From Brevundimonas subvibrioides (lineage in GTDB: Bacteria; Pseudomonadota; Alphaproteobacteria; Caulobacterales; Caulobacteraceae), in assembly GCF_027271155.1 (NCBI RefSeq), contig NZ_CP114542.1, forward strand, positions 1,116,001 through 1,180,000: 64,000 bases of DNA, in the 5' to 3' direction. Of this stretch, positions 34,258 through 42,781 are shown in pieces. The notes beneath the pieces are model-generated. The model was not told where the DNA came from. It searched no databases and saw only the letters and a list, made by a program, of their open reading frames with translations. Position 1 is the first letter of the stretch, and every line of letters starts with the position of its first letter. The translations under genes and the position numbers were made by a program.

Positions 34258-36627
34258 GTGTTGCCCAACAGTACAGCTTTCGACCGTTTGACCGAACTGG
34301 CCGCGGCCATGTTCGACGCGCCGATCGCCCTGATCACCGCGCTGGACGAGGATCGTCAGTGGTTTCGGTCCAACCTGGGTTTCGGGGCCGATGAGACGAC
34401 GGCCGGGGAGTCCTTCTGCCGGCACATGATCGGTTCGGAGGCGGGGACGACCCTGGTGGTCCAGGACGCCACCCTGGACGGCCGCTTCGTCGACAATCGT
34501 CTGGTCACCGAAGAGGGTGTGCGGTTCTACGCCGGCGCTGTGATCACGACGGCGGATGGCAAACAGGACGGGGCCGTCTGCGTGCTGGACACCATACCGC
34601 ACGGCGCGCCGACCGAGGGCCAGATGGAGAGCCTGAAGCTGCTGGCACGGCTGGCGGGCCAGGAGATCGACCACGTCCGCCTGCTGAGGGCCCAGGCCAA
34701 ACAGACCACCATGATGGAAATGGCGGAGGAACTGGCCGGTCTGGGGCGCTGGCGGTACGACATCGCATCCGGCAAGGTGGACTGGTCCGACCAGGTCTAC
34801 CGGATCCACGGCAAGTCCCGGGCGACCTTCGATCCCAGCTTCGACGAAGCCGTCGGATGCTACCATCCCGACGATCGCCACCTGGTCGAAGACTGCTGCG
34901 CGCGGGCCATCCGGACCGGCGAATGCGGCGGGATCCAGTTGCGCTTGATCCGGGAGGACGGCGAGGAACGGATCGTGAAGGCCGCGTGTCGGCCCGAGCG
35001 CGACGGAGACGGGCCGGTCACGGCCTTGTTCGGTGTGTTCCAGGATATCACCGACCTGGCGCGCAGCCAGCAGAAGGTGGAGGCCAGCGAGGCGCTCTAT
35101 CGCCTGGTGGCCGCCAATTCGACCGATGTGATCGGGACCTATGGTCTGGACGGCCGGTTCCGCTACCTGTCGCCTTCGGTCGAGGGGATCATGGGCTATC
35201 GCGCCGAGGAACTGGTCGGCCGGGCGTCATGGGACTTTATACATCCGGCGGATGCCAGGCGCGTCCGAAAGGCGTTTGCGGCCTATGCCCGCTCGGGCCC
35301 GGACGCCGTGCCGCCGCGCATTCCGTACCGCGCGATCCGCAAGGACGGAACGGTGATCTGGCTGGAGGCGCATCCCAAGGTGATCCGCGACGCGCAGGGC
35401 AGGGCGGTGGAGTACCAGGACGTGGTGCGCGATATCACGGCGACCAAGCGTCTGGAGGACGAACTGGTGGCCGCGCGCGACGTGGCCGAGGCGGCGGCAA
35501 GGTCCAAATCCGAATTCCTGGCCAATATGTCCCACGAACTGCGGACGCCCCTGACCAGCGTCATCGGATTCTCCGGCCTGCTGCAGGCCAGCGAGGCCCT
35601 GCCGGAGGTGGAGCGGCGCTATGCCGACCGGATCGCCGCGTCCAGCGAGGCCCTGCTGGGCGTCATCAACGACGTTCTGGACTATTCCAAGCTTGAGGCC
35701 GATGCGGTGGGGCTGGATCCCGTGGCCTTCGATCCGGCGGCGATGGCGCGGTCGGCGGCATCGATCGTCGAGACCCAGTGCCAGGACAAGGGCCTGACGC
35801 TGGCGGTCACGACGTCGGGCGATCTGCCCGAAGCGATCATCGGCGATGAAGGGCGGGTGCGTCAGGTGACGCTGAACTTCCTGTCGAATGCGATGAAATT
35901 CACGACTTCGGGCCTGATCACCCTGGATGTCGGTGCCGTCGGCGGGCGGCTGCGGGTGGCGGTCACCGACAGCGGGATCGGCATCGCGCCCGACAAGATC
36001 GGCGCCCTGTTTGACCGGTTCACCCAGGCCGACGCCTCGACGCGGCGGGTCTATGGCGGGACGGGTCTGGGACTGGCGATCTGCCGCCGGCTGGTCGACA
36101 TGATGGGCGGCGAGATCGGGGCGACGAGCCGTCCGGGCCATGGATCGACCTTCTGGTTCGAGGTGCCGCTGATCGCCGCCGCGCCGCTGAACGTCATGTC
36201 GCAGGACGTACTGGAGGGCCTGCCGGACGGGTTGAAGGTTCTGCTGGCCGACGATGCGCCGGCAAACCGGGAACTGGTCCGTGTTCTGCTGGAAGCCTGG
36301 GGCGTTACCCTGACCACGGTCTGTGACGGGGCCGAGGCGGTGCAAGCGGCCGCGACGGGCGGTTACGATCTGATACTGATGGATGTGCATATGCCGGTGA
36401 TGGATGGAATGGATGCGTGTCGAACGATTCGTGCCCTGGGCGGCGAGGCTGCGGCGACGCCGATCCTGGCGCTGACCGCCGCTGTCCTGCCCGAGCAGGT
36501 CGAGGCGTGCCATGCCGCGGGCATGGACGGCCACGTCGGCAAGCCGATCGAGGTCGTGGCCCTGATCCAGGCCATGGCGAAGGCGCTACATGCGCGCAAA
36601 CCCCTGGCTGTTGAGGCCGCAGCATGA
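34258..36627 (+). CDS. GAF-PAS-PAS hybrid histidine kinase with receiver
   Basis: A 789-residue soluble hybrid kinase. Domains: GAF (about 5-145, ALDEDRQWFRSNLGF, FCRHMI, VQDATLDGRF), PAS (about 160-270), PAS (about 280-400, YRLVAANSTDVIGTYGLDGRFRYLSPS), HisKA with H426 in NMSHELRTPL, HATPase (N box LNFLSNAMKF, DSGIGI, GGTGLGL) and a receiver with D709 in LMDVHMPVMDGM. The kinase type is the classical HisKA/HATPase_c group. GTG at 34258 is the start; TTG at 34261 is an alternative. The next gene, a single-domain response regulator, overlaps by four bases, giving a complete phosphorelay pair. It ends about 500 bp before the GTA cluster. Confidence 0.85.
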   Translation: MLPNSTAFDRLTELAAAMFDAPIALITALDEDRQWFRSNLGFGADETTAGESFCRHMIGSEAGTTLVVQDATLDGRFVDNRLVTEEGVRFYAGAVITTADGKQDGAVCVLDTIPHGAPTEGQMESLKLLARLAGQEIDHVRLLRAQAKQTTMMEMAEELAGLGRWRYDIASGKVDWSDQVYRIHGKSRATFDPSFDEAVGCYHPDDRHLVEDCCARAIRTGECGGIQLRLIREDGEERIVKAACRPERDGDGPVTALFGVFQDITDLARSQQKVEASEALYRLVAANSTDVIGTYGLDGRFRYLSPSVEGIMGYRAEELVGRASWDFIHPADARRVRKAFAAYARSGPDAVPPRIPYRAIRKDGTVIWLEAHPKVIRDAQGRAVEYQDVVRDITATKRLEDELVAARDVAEAAARSKSEFLANMSHELRTPLTSVIGFSGLLQASEALPEVERRYADRIAASSEALLGVINDVLDYSKLEADAVGLDPVAFDPAAMARSAASIVETQCQDKGLTLAVTTSGDLPEAIIGDEGRVRQVTLNFLSNAMKFTTSGLITLDVGAVGGRLRVAVTDSGIGIAPDKIGALFDRFTQADASTRRVYGGTGLGLAICRRLVDMMGGEIGATSRPGHGSTFWFEVPLIAAAPLNVMSQDVLEGLPDGLKVLLADDAPANRELVRVLLEAWGVTLTTVCDGAEAVQAAATGGYDLILMDVHMPVMDGMDACRTIRALGGEAAATPILALTAAVLPEQVEACHAAGMDGHVGKPIEVVALIQAMAKALHARKPLAVEAAA

Positions 36628-36992
36628 AGCCCGCGATCCTGGTCGTCGACGACGACGACAGCATCCGCGAGGTCATCCATGCGATCCTGACCCAGGCGGG
36701 TTTCCAGGTGGCCGTGGCGGCGAATGGCGAGGCGGCCATCGCCCTGTTGAAGCGATCGCGCTTTGATCTGATGCTGTTGGACGTCCACATGCCGAGGATG
36801 AGCGGGCTGGAAGTGCTGGCCGCGATGAAGAAGATCGCCGATGCGCCGCCCGTCCTGATGGTCACGGCCGACAGCCAGACCGCAACGGTTCGCGAGGCCC
36901 TGTCTCTGGGATGCTCCGGCTATGTCGCCAAACCCTTCACGCCGGCGACCCTTGTCGAGCGGGTGCGGCGGGTCCTGCCCCAGCAGGATTGA
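36624..36992 (+). CDS. single-domain response regulator
   Basis: A 122-residue CheY-like receiver with no output domain: acidic residues D10/D11 (VVDDDDS), phospho-acceptor D53 (LLDVHMPRMSG), VTADS and the KPF lysine. Translationally coupled (ATGA) to the hybrid kinase, it is the probable partner or phosphate shuttle. Single-domain regulators usually act by protein-protein contact. Its target is unknown; the GTA promoter lies just downstream. Confidence 0.85.
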   Translation: MKPAILVVDDDDSIREVIHAILTQAGFQVAVAANGEAAIALLKRSRFDLMLLDVHMPRMSGLEVLAAMKKIADAPPVLMVTADSQTATVREALSLGCSGYVAKPFTPATLVERVRRVLPQQD

Positions 36993-37102
36993 CCCCTCCC
37001 GGCCTGAAGGTGTCCGCTGACAAGCCGGAAGTTGTCCGCGGAGGCGCTGAAAAGCGCATGTCCATCAAGGGTCGACCTGTTTATGGGGCCCTCGAACCCG
37101 CC

Positions 37103-37131
37103 TTGTGACGCTGGTCCGCTATAGTTTGGGC
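37103..37131 (+). promoter_or_regulatory. predicted GTA operon promoter, near-leaderless
   Basis: TTGTGACG (37103-37110) and GCTATAGT (37118-37125) resemble the Caulobacter housekeeping promoter pattern (TTGACGS, then GCTANAWC), with a somewhat short spacer. The expected start point falls on or next to the ATG at 37132, so the message may be leaderless. The same GCTATAG word precedes purA (56368) and, reversed, rpoH. Confidence 0.4.
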
Positions 37132-37548
37132 ATGGCGGGAAATGGCGATGAGCGGGGCGGGGCGGCGGTTCAGGCCGTCTGGCTCGAGGGCAGGCTGCAA
37201 CACCTGCGCGCCATGATCGACGAGGTGTGCGGGGTGGTCGACGCGCTGGAGACGCCCCGGGGCGATCTGGCCGCGATCGACCGGAAGATCCGCGTCATCA
37301 CCCACCTGGCTCGCGCGGTGGCGGCCGTCGAGGCGGCGGCCCGGCGTATCATGACCGCCGCCGCCCGCGCGCCCGAAAGCACAGAGGATGAGATGAACGA
37401 CGGTGACAGACCCGATCCCGAAACGGTCGAACGCTACAAGGCCGAGCTGCTCGACCGACTGGAGCGACATCGCGCGATTGTTGAAGCCAAGCGCGTCGCA
37501 GAAGATGCCCGCTACCGAGGCGGAATGGCGCCAGCTCTTCAGGGATAA
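37132..37548 (+). CDS. GTA gene g1, terminase small subunit-like
   Basis: A 138-residue helical protein (VQAVWLEGRLQHLRAMIDEVCGVVDALETPRGDLAAI...) at the position of RcGTA g1, directly upstream of and overlapping the large terminase by 44 bases. g1 forms the small terminase partner in non-specific headful packaging. The C-terminal half (ETVERYKAELLDRLERHRAIVEA) is a predicted coiled coil. The start at 37132 (MAGNGDERGG) is preferred over an upstream in-frame GTG/ATG because it follows a promoter-like sequence; the upstream part shows no conservation signal. Assignment is mainly positional. Confidence 0.7.
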   Translation: MAGNGDERGGAAVQAVWLEGRLQHLRAMIDEVCGVVDALETPRGDLAAIDRKIRVITHLARAVAAVEAAARRIMTAAARAPESTEDEMNDGDRPDPETVERYKAELLDRLERHRAIVEAKRVAEDARYRGGMAPALQG

Positions 37549-38740
37549 TCCGGACCTTGCCGAACATCAGGTCGCGCCGGGCGAGCGATGGCGAACCTGG
37601 GTCATGCTGGGAGGACGGGGATCGGGAAAGACCTTCGCCGGTGCGTGCTGGCTGAATGACAAGGCGAAGACTGCCGACTTCACCTTCGCCCTGGTCGGGC
37701 CGGCGCTGCACGATGTGCGCGAGGTGATGGTCGAGGGGCCGTCAGGGCTGAAGGCCATGGGGGAGGGCCGCGACCGGCCGCGCTGGGAGGCGGGTCGCAA
37801 GCGGCTGGTGTGGCCACGCAGCGGTGCGATGGCCTATGCCTTCTCGGCCGAGGACCCGGACAGTCTGAGAGGACCGCAGTTCCACGGGGCCTGGGCCGAC
37901 GAGTTCTGTGCCTGGCGCGAGCCGGGACGGGTACTGTCGAACCTTCGATTCGGGCTGCGCCGGGGGGAGGCCCCGCAGCTGGTGGTGACGACGACGCCCC
38001 GGCCGATCGCGGCGCTGAAGACCCTGCTGACCGAGCCGGGGACGGAGACGACGCGGGGCGCGACCCAGGCGAACGCGGCGAACCTGCCGCCCGTCTATCT
38101 GGCGCATCTGCGCGACCTGTATGCCGGGACACGACTGGAGGCCCAAGAGATGGAGGGTCTGGTCGTCGAGAGCGAAGGCGCGCTGTTCGGGGCCGAGGAT
38201 ATCGCAGCGGCGCGCGGCGAGCGGCCGGAGCGGCTGGAGCGGATCGTCGTGGCGGTCGATCCGCCGATCACGACCACGGGCGACGCCTGCGGGATCGTGG
38301 CGGCCGGTCGTGCGAACGGTCGGGCCTATGTGCTGGCCGACCGGTCGGTGAGGGGCCTGACGCCGCTGGGCTGGGCCCGGCGTGTGGTCGAGACGGCCGA
38401 GATGGTCGGGGCCGACCAGATCGTGGCCGAGGGCAACCAGGGCGGGGAGATGGTTCGCACATTGCTGGAACAGGCGGGCCTGGAGCAGGCGGGGTGCCGG
38501 ACCCGGGTCAAGCTGGTGCACGCCTCGCGCGGGAAACGGGCGCGGGCGGAGCCGGTGGCGGCGTTGTACGAGCAGGGCAGGGTCGTCCACTGCGGCCGCT
38601 TCAACGCCCTGGAAGAAGAACTGATGGGTCTGGGCGGCGAAGCGCCCGGACACAGTCCGGACCGGGCCGACGCCCTGGTCTGGGCGATCTCGCAGCTGCT
38701 GCTGGACCAGCCCGCAGGGCCGCGCATCCGACTGATCTGA
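37505..38740 (+). CDS. GTA large terminase (packaging ATPase/nuclease), g2
   Basis: A 411-residue large terminase that pumps and cuts host DNA into GTA heads. Walker A GGRGSGKT is at 36-43, the Walker B region reads GPQFHGAWADEFCAW, a coupling TTTPRP motif follows, and the RNase H-like nuclease domain includes IVVAVDPPITTTGDACGIV, DQIVAEGNQGG and DRADALVWAISQLL. Length and order match RcGTA g2. The ATG at 37505 was chosen because the alignment of the family starts shortly before the Walker A; the longer frame from 37403 overlaps g1 further. Confidence 0.92.
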   Translation: MPATEAEWRQLFRDNPDLAEHQVAPGERWRTWVMLGGRGSGKTFAGACWLNDKAKTADFTFALVGPALHDVREVMVEGPSGLKAMGEGRDRPRWEAGRKRLVWPRSGAMAYAFSAEDPDSLRGPQFHGAWADEFCAWREPGRVLSNLRFGLRRGEAPQLVVTTTPRPIAALKTLLTEPGTETTRGATQANAANLPPVYLAHLRDLYAGTRLEAQEMEGLVVESEGALFGAEDIAAARGERPERLERIVVAVDPPITTTGDACGIVAAGRANGRAYVLADRSVRGLTPLGWARRVVETAEMVGADQIVAEGNQGGEMVRTLLEQAGLEQAGCRTRVKLVHASRGKRARAEPVAALYEQGRVVHCGRFNALEEELMGLGGEAPGHSPDRADALVWAISQLLLDQPAGPRIRLI

Positions 38741-38762
38741 CATCACGACAAGGAGGCTTTAG

Positions 38763-39044
38763 ATGCCCAACCCGACCGACGTCTATGCGTCACGCGAACC
38801 CTCGCCCGCGTCGCCGGCCCGGCGGGCCGAGGCGGTGACGCCCAGCGACGCGAGCGACCTGAAAGCCGTGGCCAAGGCGCTGTACGTCGGCGTGGCCGGC
38901 CATGTGCGGGTGGTCCCGGTGGCTTCCCCCGGCGGTGCGGCCGTGACCTTTTCCAACCATCCGGTCGGCTATCTGCCGATCCAGTGCAGCCGCGTGATGC
39001 AGACAGGGACGACGGCGCAGGGCCTGGTCGCCCTGTTCGATTGA
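38763..39044 (+). CDS. GTA head-spike base protein (Rcc01079 family)
   Basis: A 93-residue protein matching the spike-base family of GTA particles: DASDLKAVAKALYVGVAGHVRVVPVASPGGAAVTFSNHPVGYLPIQCSRVMQTGTTAQGLVALFD. In R. capsulatus the homolog (rcc01079) sits on the capsid vertices and anchors head spike fibers that bind capsular polysaccharide, and is encoded outside the main cluster. Here it lies inside the cluster between terminase and portal with a strong AAGGAGG site. The next gene is the probable fiber. Confidence 0.8.
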   Translation: MPNPTDVYASREPSPASPARRAEAVTPSDASDLKAVAKALYVGVAGHVRVVPVASPGGAAVTFSNHPVGYLPIQCSRVMQTGTTAQGLVALFD

Positions 39045-39069
39045 GCCGGCGAACGAGGAGGGCCGCGCC

Positions 39070-40647
39070 ATGGGTCTGAGTCTGGGCCACCCGCTGAGCC
39101 ATGCTTCCGCCGCGCTCGCGCTGACGAGGGGTGCGGGACCGGCCGCGCCGGTCCTGCGGCCCATTCCGGGGATGCAGTGGGCGGTCGGCATGGCCCAACT
39201 GTTTGCGGAATACACCGGGCCAGCCGCGACGGCGAACCGGGTGTCCGACGACGCCACGCTGGACATTCTCAATGTGGGCGGGATCGCCGATGTCGCGCCG
39301 CTGGCTGCGTTCGGCCTGTCGCGGGTCTCGCGGCTCTACGACCAGGCCTATCCGGTCACCGGGGCGGGCGCGGGGACGCACGACTTCGTTCAGGCGACTG
39401 CCGCCAGCCGTCCGCTGATCCGGGCGGAGAACGTCACGCGCGGCCGGGCGACGATCTCGCTGGGCTGCAACCCTGCCGGTCAGTCGGCGGCCGGCGCCAA
39501 CCTGCGCAATCCGAACGCCGTCAACGCCCGCAACAGCACGACCCTGTTCTGGGTCGGCGTGCTGACGGGAGGCGTGATCAACTCGCTGGGGCTGATGGGC
39601 CTGGGATCGGACGGCACGGGGGGCAGCGGCCTGTCGCTGCTGTACGACAACACCGCGTCCCAGCCGACGCTCTATCCGCTGAACCAGGGCCTGCAGAGCG
39701 GCATGATCGGCCCGCCGACGGCGGAGCCGGTGATCATCACCCTGGTGTCCGGATCGCCCAATACCCTGCTGCGGATCAACGGGGTCACGGTGGCCACCAT
39801 GCCCGCCCCGACGGCGGCGGCCCTGACCACTGCGTTGCTGGGTCGGGGGCAGTGGTTTGCCTCGGCGTCGGGATCGTCCGACTTCCTGGCGGCAGCGTCC
39901 TCATCCAGTGTGCTGTCGGTGGCCCAGTGCCAGGCGGTCGAGGCCGATCTCGCGACCATCTTCAGGATCGCCCTTGGCAACCGCGCCAGCCTGCTGTCCC
40001 TGGAAGGCGACAGCCTGACGGCGCAGATGAACGAGAGCGGATTCCATCTGGGCTGGTCGCGTCAGCTGCTGGAAGACCTCGATGCCGAAGGCTTCCCCGT
40101 TCCGTATCTTCCCAACTTCGCGACGGCGGCGGCTACGGCCGCGGCCTGCAATTCGCAGCGGGCGACCACCTGGGCGCAGTCGTCGAACAAGGGCGCGACG
40201 AAGCTGGCGCACCACTTCTGGGCCGGGACGAACGACATCGCGGCGCTCGCATCCGGGGCCATCGTCGGCGGCGCGAACGCGATCTGGACCACCTCGATCC
40301 TGCCCTACATCCAGTACATGGCCGATGCTTCCCGGTTCGGGCCTGGCCGGGTCATCGTCGGGACGATCATCCCGCGCGGATGGACCGGAACACCGACGGA
40401 CATCGGCCAGCGCGAGGCAGAGCGTCTGGCGCTTAACGCCCTGATCGTCAGCAATGCGGCGACCTATGGATATGTGGTGGCCGACTATGGAGCCATTGCC
40501 GCGTTGAACGGCGGGGCATCGGGCGGCAATCCGAACTCTCCGAATGCGGCCTGCTACGCGACCGGGTCGGCGATGCACCTGAATGTGGCGGGGCAGACGC
40601 TGGTCAAGACCGTGCTGAAGCCGCTGGTGAAGACGGCTCTGGCCTGA
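39070..40647 (+). CDS. putative GTA spike protein: lectin-like domain plus SGNH hydrolase
   Basis: A 525-residue protein directly after the spike base, with AGGAGGG upstream. The N-terminal half (about 90-300) has strands typical of a concanavalin/LamG-like fold (VIITLVSGSPNTLLRINGVTVATMP, ALLGRGQWFASASGSSDFLAAAS). The C-terminal half is SGNH/GDSL-like: block I EGDSLTA with Ser315, block III GTND with Asn388, and a late MHLNVAG with His503; the usual Asp three residues before that His is not present. It may recognise and deacylate surface polysaccharide of recipient cells. No signal peptide, as expected for a particle component. Function is inferred from motifs and position. Confidence 0.65.
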   Translation: MGLSLGHPLSHASAALALTRGAGPAAPVLRPIPGMQWAVGMAQLFAEYTGPAATANRVSDDATLDILNVGGIADVAPLAAFGLSRVSRLYDQAYPVTGAGAGTHDFVQATAASRPLIRAENVTRGRATISLGCNPAGQSAAGANLRNPNAVNARNSTTLFWVGVLTGGVINSLGLMGLGSDGTGGSGLSLLYDNTASQPTLYPLNQGLQSGMIGPPTAEPVIITLVSGSPNTLLRINGVTVATMPAPTAAALTTALLGRGQWFASASGSSDFLAAASSSSVLSVAQCQAVEADLATIFRIALGNRASLLSLEGDSLTAQMNESGFHLGWSRQLLEDLDAEGFPVPYLPNFATAAATAAACNSQRATTWAQSSNKGATKLAHHFWAGTNDIAALASGAIVGGANAIWTTSILPYIQYMADASRFGPGRVIVGTIIPRGWTGTPTDIGQREAERLALNALIVSNAATYGYVVADYGAIAALNGGASGGNPNSPNAACYATGSAMHLNVAGQTLVKTVLKPLVKTALA

Positions 40648-40726
40648 GCCGCCGTCCTTGTCCCGGGGGCGGGCGCTGCTCCCATCCTGGCCGGTGGCGC
40701 GGCCTGAACCTGTCCGAGGAAAACAT

Positions 40727-41896
40727 ATGGCGATCCTGAACTGGCCGTCGCGCCGGGCGCGGAAGGCTGCGCCCGGCACGCCGGAGGAAACCAAGGCCAG
40801 TCGGGCCGGACCGCTGATCGCGGTGACCGGCGCGGGCCGGCCGCGGTGGACTCCCCGCGACTATGGCAATCTGGCTCGCGAGGGATTTGCGCGCAATGCG
40901 GTGGCCTATCGCTGCGTGCGGATGATCGCCGAGGCCTGCGCGGCGACGCCTCTGGTCGTGTTCGCGGGCGGGGGGCGCGACGACGACCATCCGGTGGCGG
41001 CCCTGCTGAGACAGCCCAATCCCGAGCAGTCGGGGGCCGAATGGCTGGAGGGCGTCTATGGCGCGCTGCAGACGGCGGGGAACGCCTATATCGAGGCGGT
41101 CGGGGACGGGCCGCCCGCCGAGCTGTGGTCGCTGAGGCCGGACCGGGTGCAGGTGGTGCCGGGGCGGGCGGGGTGGCCGGACGCCTATGAGTATTCCGTC
41201 GGCGGACGCTCGGTCCGGATCGGGCGCGAGGCCGATGGCTGGATGCCGGTGATGCAGCTGAAGCTGTGGAACCCGACCGACGACCACTATGGATTTTCGC
41301 CGCTGGAGGCGGCGGCTGCGGCGATCGATGTGCACAATGCCTCGGGGGCCTGGAACAAGGCGCTGCTGGACAATGCGGCGCGGCCGAGCGGGGCGCTGGT
41401 GTTCAAGGGGGCGGACGGGGAGCGGCTGACCGAGGCGCAGTTCACCCTGCTGAAGGCCGAACTGGGCGAGGCGCATGCGGGGGCGGGGAATGCCGGTCGG
41501 CCGATGGTGCTGGAGGGCGGGCTGGACTGGAAGCCGATGTCGATGAGTCCGGCGGACATGGACTTCATCGCCGGCAAGCATGCAGCGGCGCGCGAGATCG
41601 CCCTGGCCTTCGGCGTGCCGCCCCAGCTGCTGGGGATCCCGGGCGATGCGACCTATGCGAACTATCGCGAGGCCAATGCGGCCTTCTGGCGCGGGACGGT
41701 GGTGCCGCTGGCGAGGAAGACGGCCGGGGCGCTGGGCGGGTGGCTGGGCGGGCGCTTTGACGGCGTGCGGATCGAGCCGGACCTGGACGCTGTGCCTGCG
41801 CTGCAGCCCGAGCGCGACGCCCTGTGGGCGCGGCTGTGCGCAGCCTCGTTTCTCACGGACGAGGAGCGCCGGCGGATGGCGGGGGTGGGGGCCTGA
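40727..41896 (+). CDS. GTA portal protein (HK97 family), g3
   Basis: A 389-residue HK97-type portal protein forming the dodecameric DNA gate of the head. Recognisable segments: YGNLAREGFARNAVAYRCVRMIAEACAATPLVVF, HPVAALLRQPNPEQSG, WLEGVYGALQTAGNAYIEAV, LWNPTDDHYGFSPLEAAAAAI, and AFGVPPQLLGIPGDATYANYREANAAFWRGTVVPL. Length is typical of GTA portals. The start at 40727 has GAGGAAA upstream; the in-frame extension upstream is not conserved. The stop codon abuts the heptamer-armed hairpin at 41897. Confidence 0.93.
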   Translation: MAILNWPSRRARKAAPGTPEETKASRAGPLIAVTGAGRPRWTPRDYGNLAREGFARNAVAYRCVRMIAEACAATPLVVFAGGGRDDDHPVAALLRQPNPEQSGAEWLEGVYGALQTAGNAYIEAVGDGPPAELWSLRPDRVQVVPGRAGWPDAYEYSVGGRSVRIGREADGWMPVMQLKLWNPTDDHYGFSPLEAAAAAIDVHNASGAWNKALLDNAARPSGALVFKGADGERLTEAQFTLLKAELGEAHAGAGNAGRPMVLEGGLDWKPMSMSPADMDFIAGKHAAAREIALAFGVPPQLLGIPGDATYANYREANAAFWRGTVVPLARKTAGALGGWLGGRFDGVRIEPDLDAVPALQPERDALWARLCAASFLTDEERRRMAGVGA

Positions 41897-42017
41897 AGTG
41901 GCGAGTGGCGAGTGATGAGTGGCGAGTGATTGCCCGTTAATTCGACAGCTTGGGCCGGTTGATGGTGGCTCCTGCTGCGACAGTCACTCGCCACTCGCCA
42001 CTCGCCACTCGCTACTC
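41897..42017. repeat. heptamer-armed hairpin between portal and g3.5
   Basis: It begins on the first base after the portal stop. The left arm 41901-41929 pairs with the right arm 41984-42012 over 29 bases with only a local two- to three-base mismatch; both are arrays of GAGTGGC heptamers. The loop is about 54 bases. It ends 20 bases before the next ATG, leaving CCCGGAGCGGAG as the ribosome-binding region. Confidence 0.85.
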
Positions 42018-42037
42018 AACCCGGAGCGGAGCAAACC

Positions 42038-42265
42038 ATGGACGACATTCGAAAACTGGCGACCGGGCTGGCGGTGGCTCTGGTGGTGCAGACCATCGGC
42101 GGGCTGGTCTGGGCCGGGAGTGCGGCGACGCGGATCGCGACGCTGGAGGACCGGGTGGACGAGCAGAGGCTGGTCGCCGAACGGCTGGCGCGGCTGGAGG
42201 AGCAGGGCATCGCCACGCGGGCGGCGTTGATGCGGATCGAGACGCGGCTGGAGGACGGGGAGTGA
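42038..42265 (+). CDS. GTA head-formation protein g3.5 (Rcc01685 family)
   Basis: A 75-residue protein: short N-terminal amphipathic/hydrophobic helix (LATGLAVALVVQTIGGLVWAGSAA) followed by a coiled coil (TRIATLEDRVDEQRLVAERLARLEEQGIATRAALMRIETRLEDGE). This shape and the location between portal and protease match RcGTA g3.5. The last codons GGG GAG TGA run into the left arm of the next hairpin. Confidence 0.75.
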   Translation: MDDIRKLATGLAVALVVQTIGGLVWAGSAATRIATLEDRVDEQRLVAERLARLEEQGIATRAALMRIETRLEDGE

Positions 42266-42377
42266 GTGGCGAGTGGTTAGTGGCGAGTGGCGAGGGCTCG
42301 AAGATGGCATCCGGATCGGTTGTTCCTCGTCGGCGCTCAGCTTCGGCTTCGACCGCATTGCTGCACGACTCGCCACT
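42260..42377. repeat. degenerate heptamer-armed hairpin across g3.5 end and g4 start
   Basis: The left arm 42260-42295 is an array of AGTGGCG-type heptamers spanning the g3.5 stop. The right arm is reduced to GACTCGCCACT (42367-42377), which lies inside the g4 coding sequence and encodes DSPL. The element therefore overlaps the first 25 codons of the prohead protease. Confidence 0.65.
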
Positions 42378-42774
42378 TCTGATCCAGGGCTACGCCTCCC
42401 TGTGGGGCGTGGCGGACCTGAACGGGGATGTGGTGGCGAAGGGCGCGTTCGTGGACAGCCTGAGGCAGACCGGGATCGCGGGCGTGCGGATGCTGCATCA
42501 GCATGAGAGCCGGGCGGTCGTCGGCGTCTGGGACGCGATGGCCGAGGACGAGCGCGGGTTGTTCGTCCGGGGACGGATCGCCGACTGGTCGGCCGAAGCG
42601 CGCTATGCCCAGGCCTTGAGCCGCGCGGGTGCGCTGGACGGACTGTCGATCGGGTTCCGGGCGGCGAGGGCGCGGCGGGACGGGCGGTTGCGGGTGCTCA
42701 GCGGCGTGGAGCTATGGGAGGTGTCGCTGGTGACGTTTCCGATGCTGCCAGGGGCGCGGTTCAGGGTGGTGTGA
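42304..42774 (+). CDS. GTA prohead protease (HK97 family), g4
   Basis: A 156-residue prohead maturation protease that trims the capsid precursor. Motifs: LIQGYASLWGVADLNGDVVAKGAFVDSLRQTGIAGVRMLHQHESRAVVGVWD (catalytic His in MLHQHE), RGLFVRGRI and GALDGLSIGFRAAR (catalytic Ser). The first 25 residues (MASGSVVPRRRSAS...) come from, or were displaced by, the heptamer-armed hairpin, and no ribosome-binding site is evident before ATG 42304. The frame is open further upstream through the repeat (SGEWLVASGE), so the true start is uncertain. Confidence 0.88.
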   Translation: MASGSVVPRRRSASASTALLHDSPLLIQGYASLWGVADLNGDVVAKGAFVDSLRQTGIAGVRMLHQHESRAVVGVWDAMAEDERGLFVRGRIADWSAEARYAQALSRAGALDGLSIGFRAARARRDGRLRVLSGVELWEVSLVTFPMLPGARFRVV

Positions 42775-42781
42775 CCATAAT

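Noticed and set aside
41897-42017. Heptamer arrays considered as a CRISPR or spacer array
   Set aside because: The unit is 7 bases with no spacers between units, the arrays are paired in inverted orientation, and no cas genes are present.
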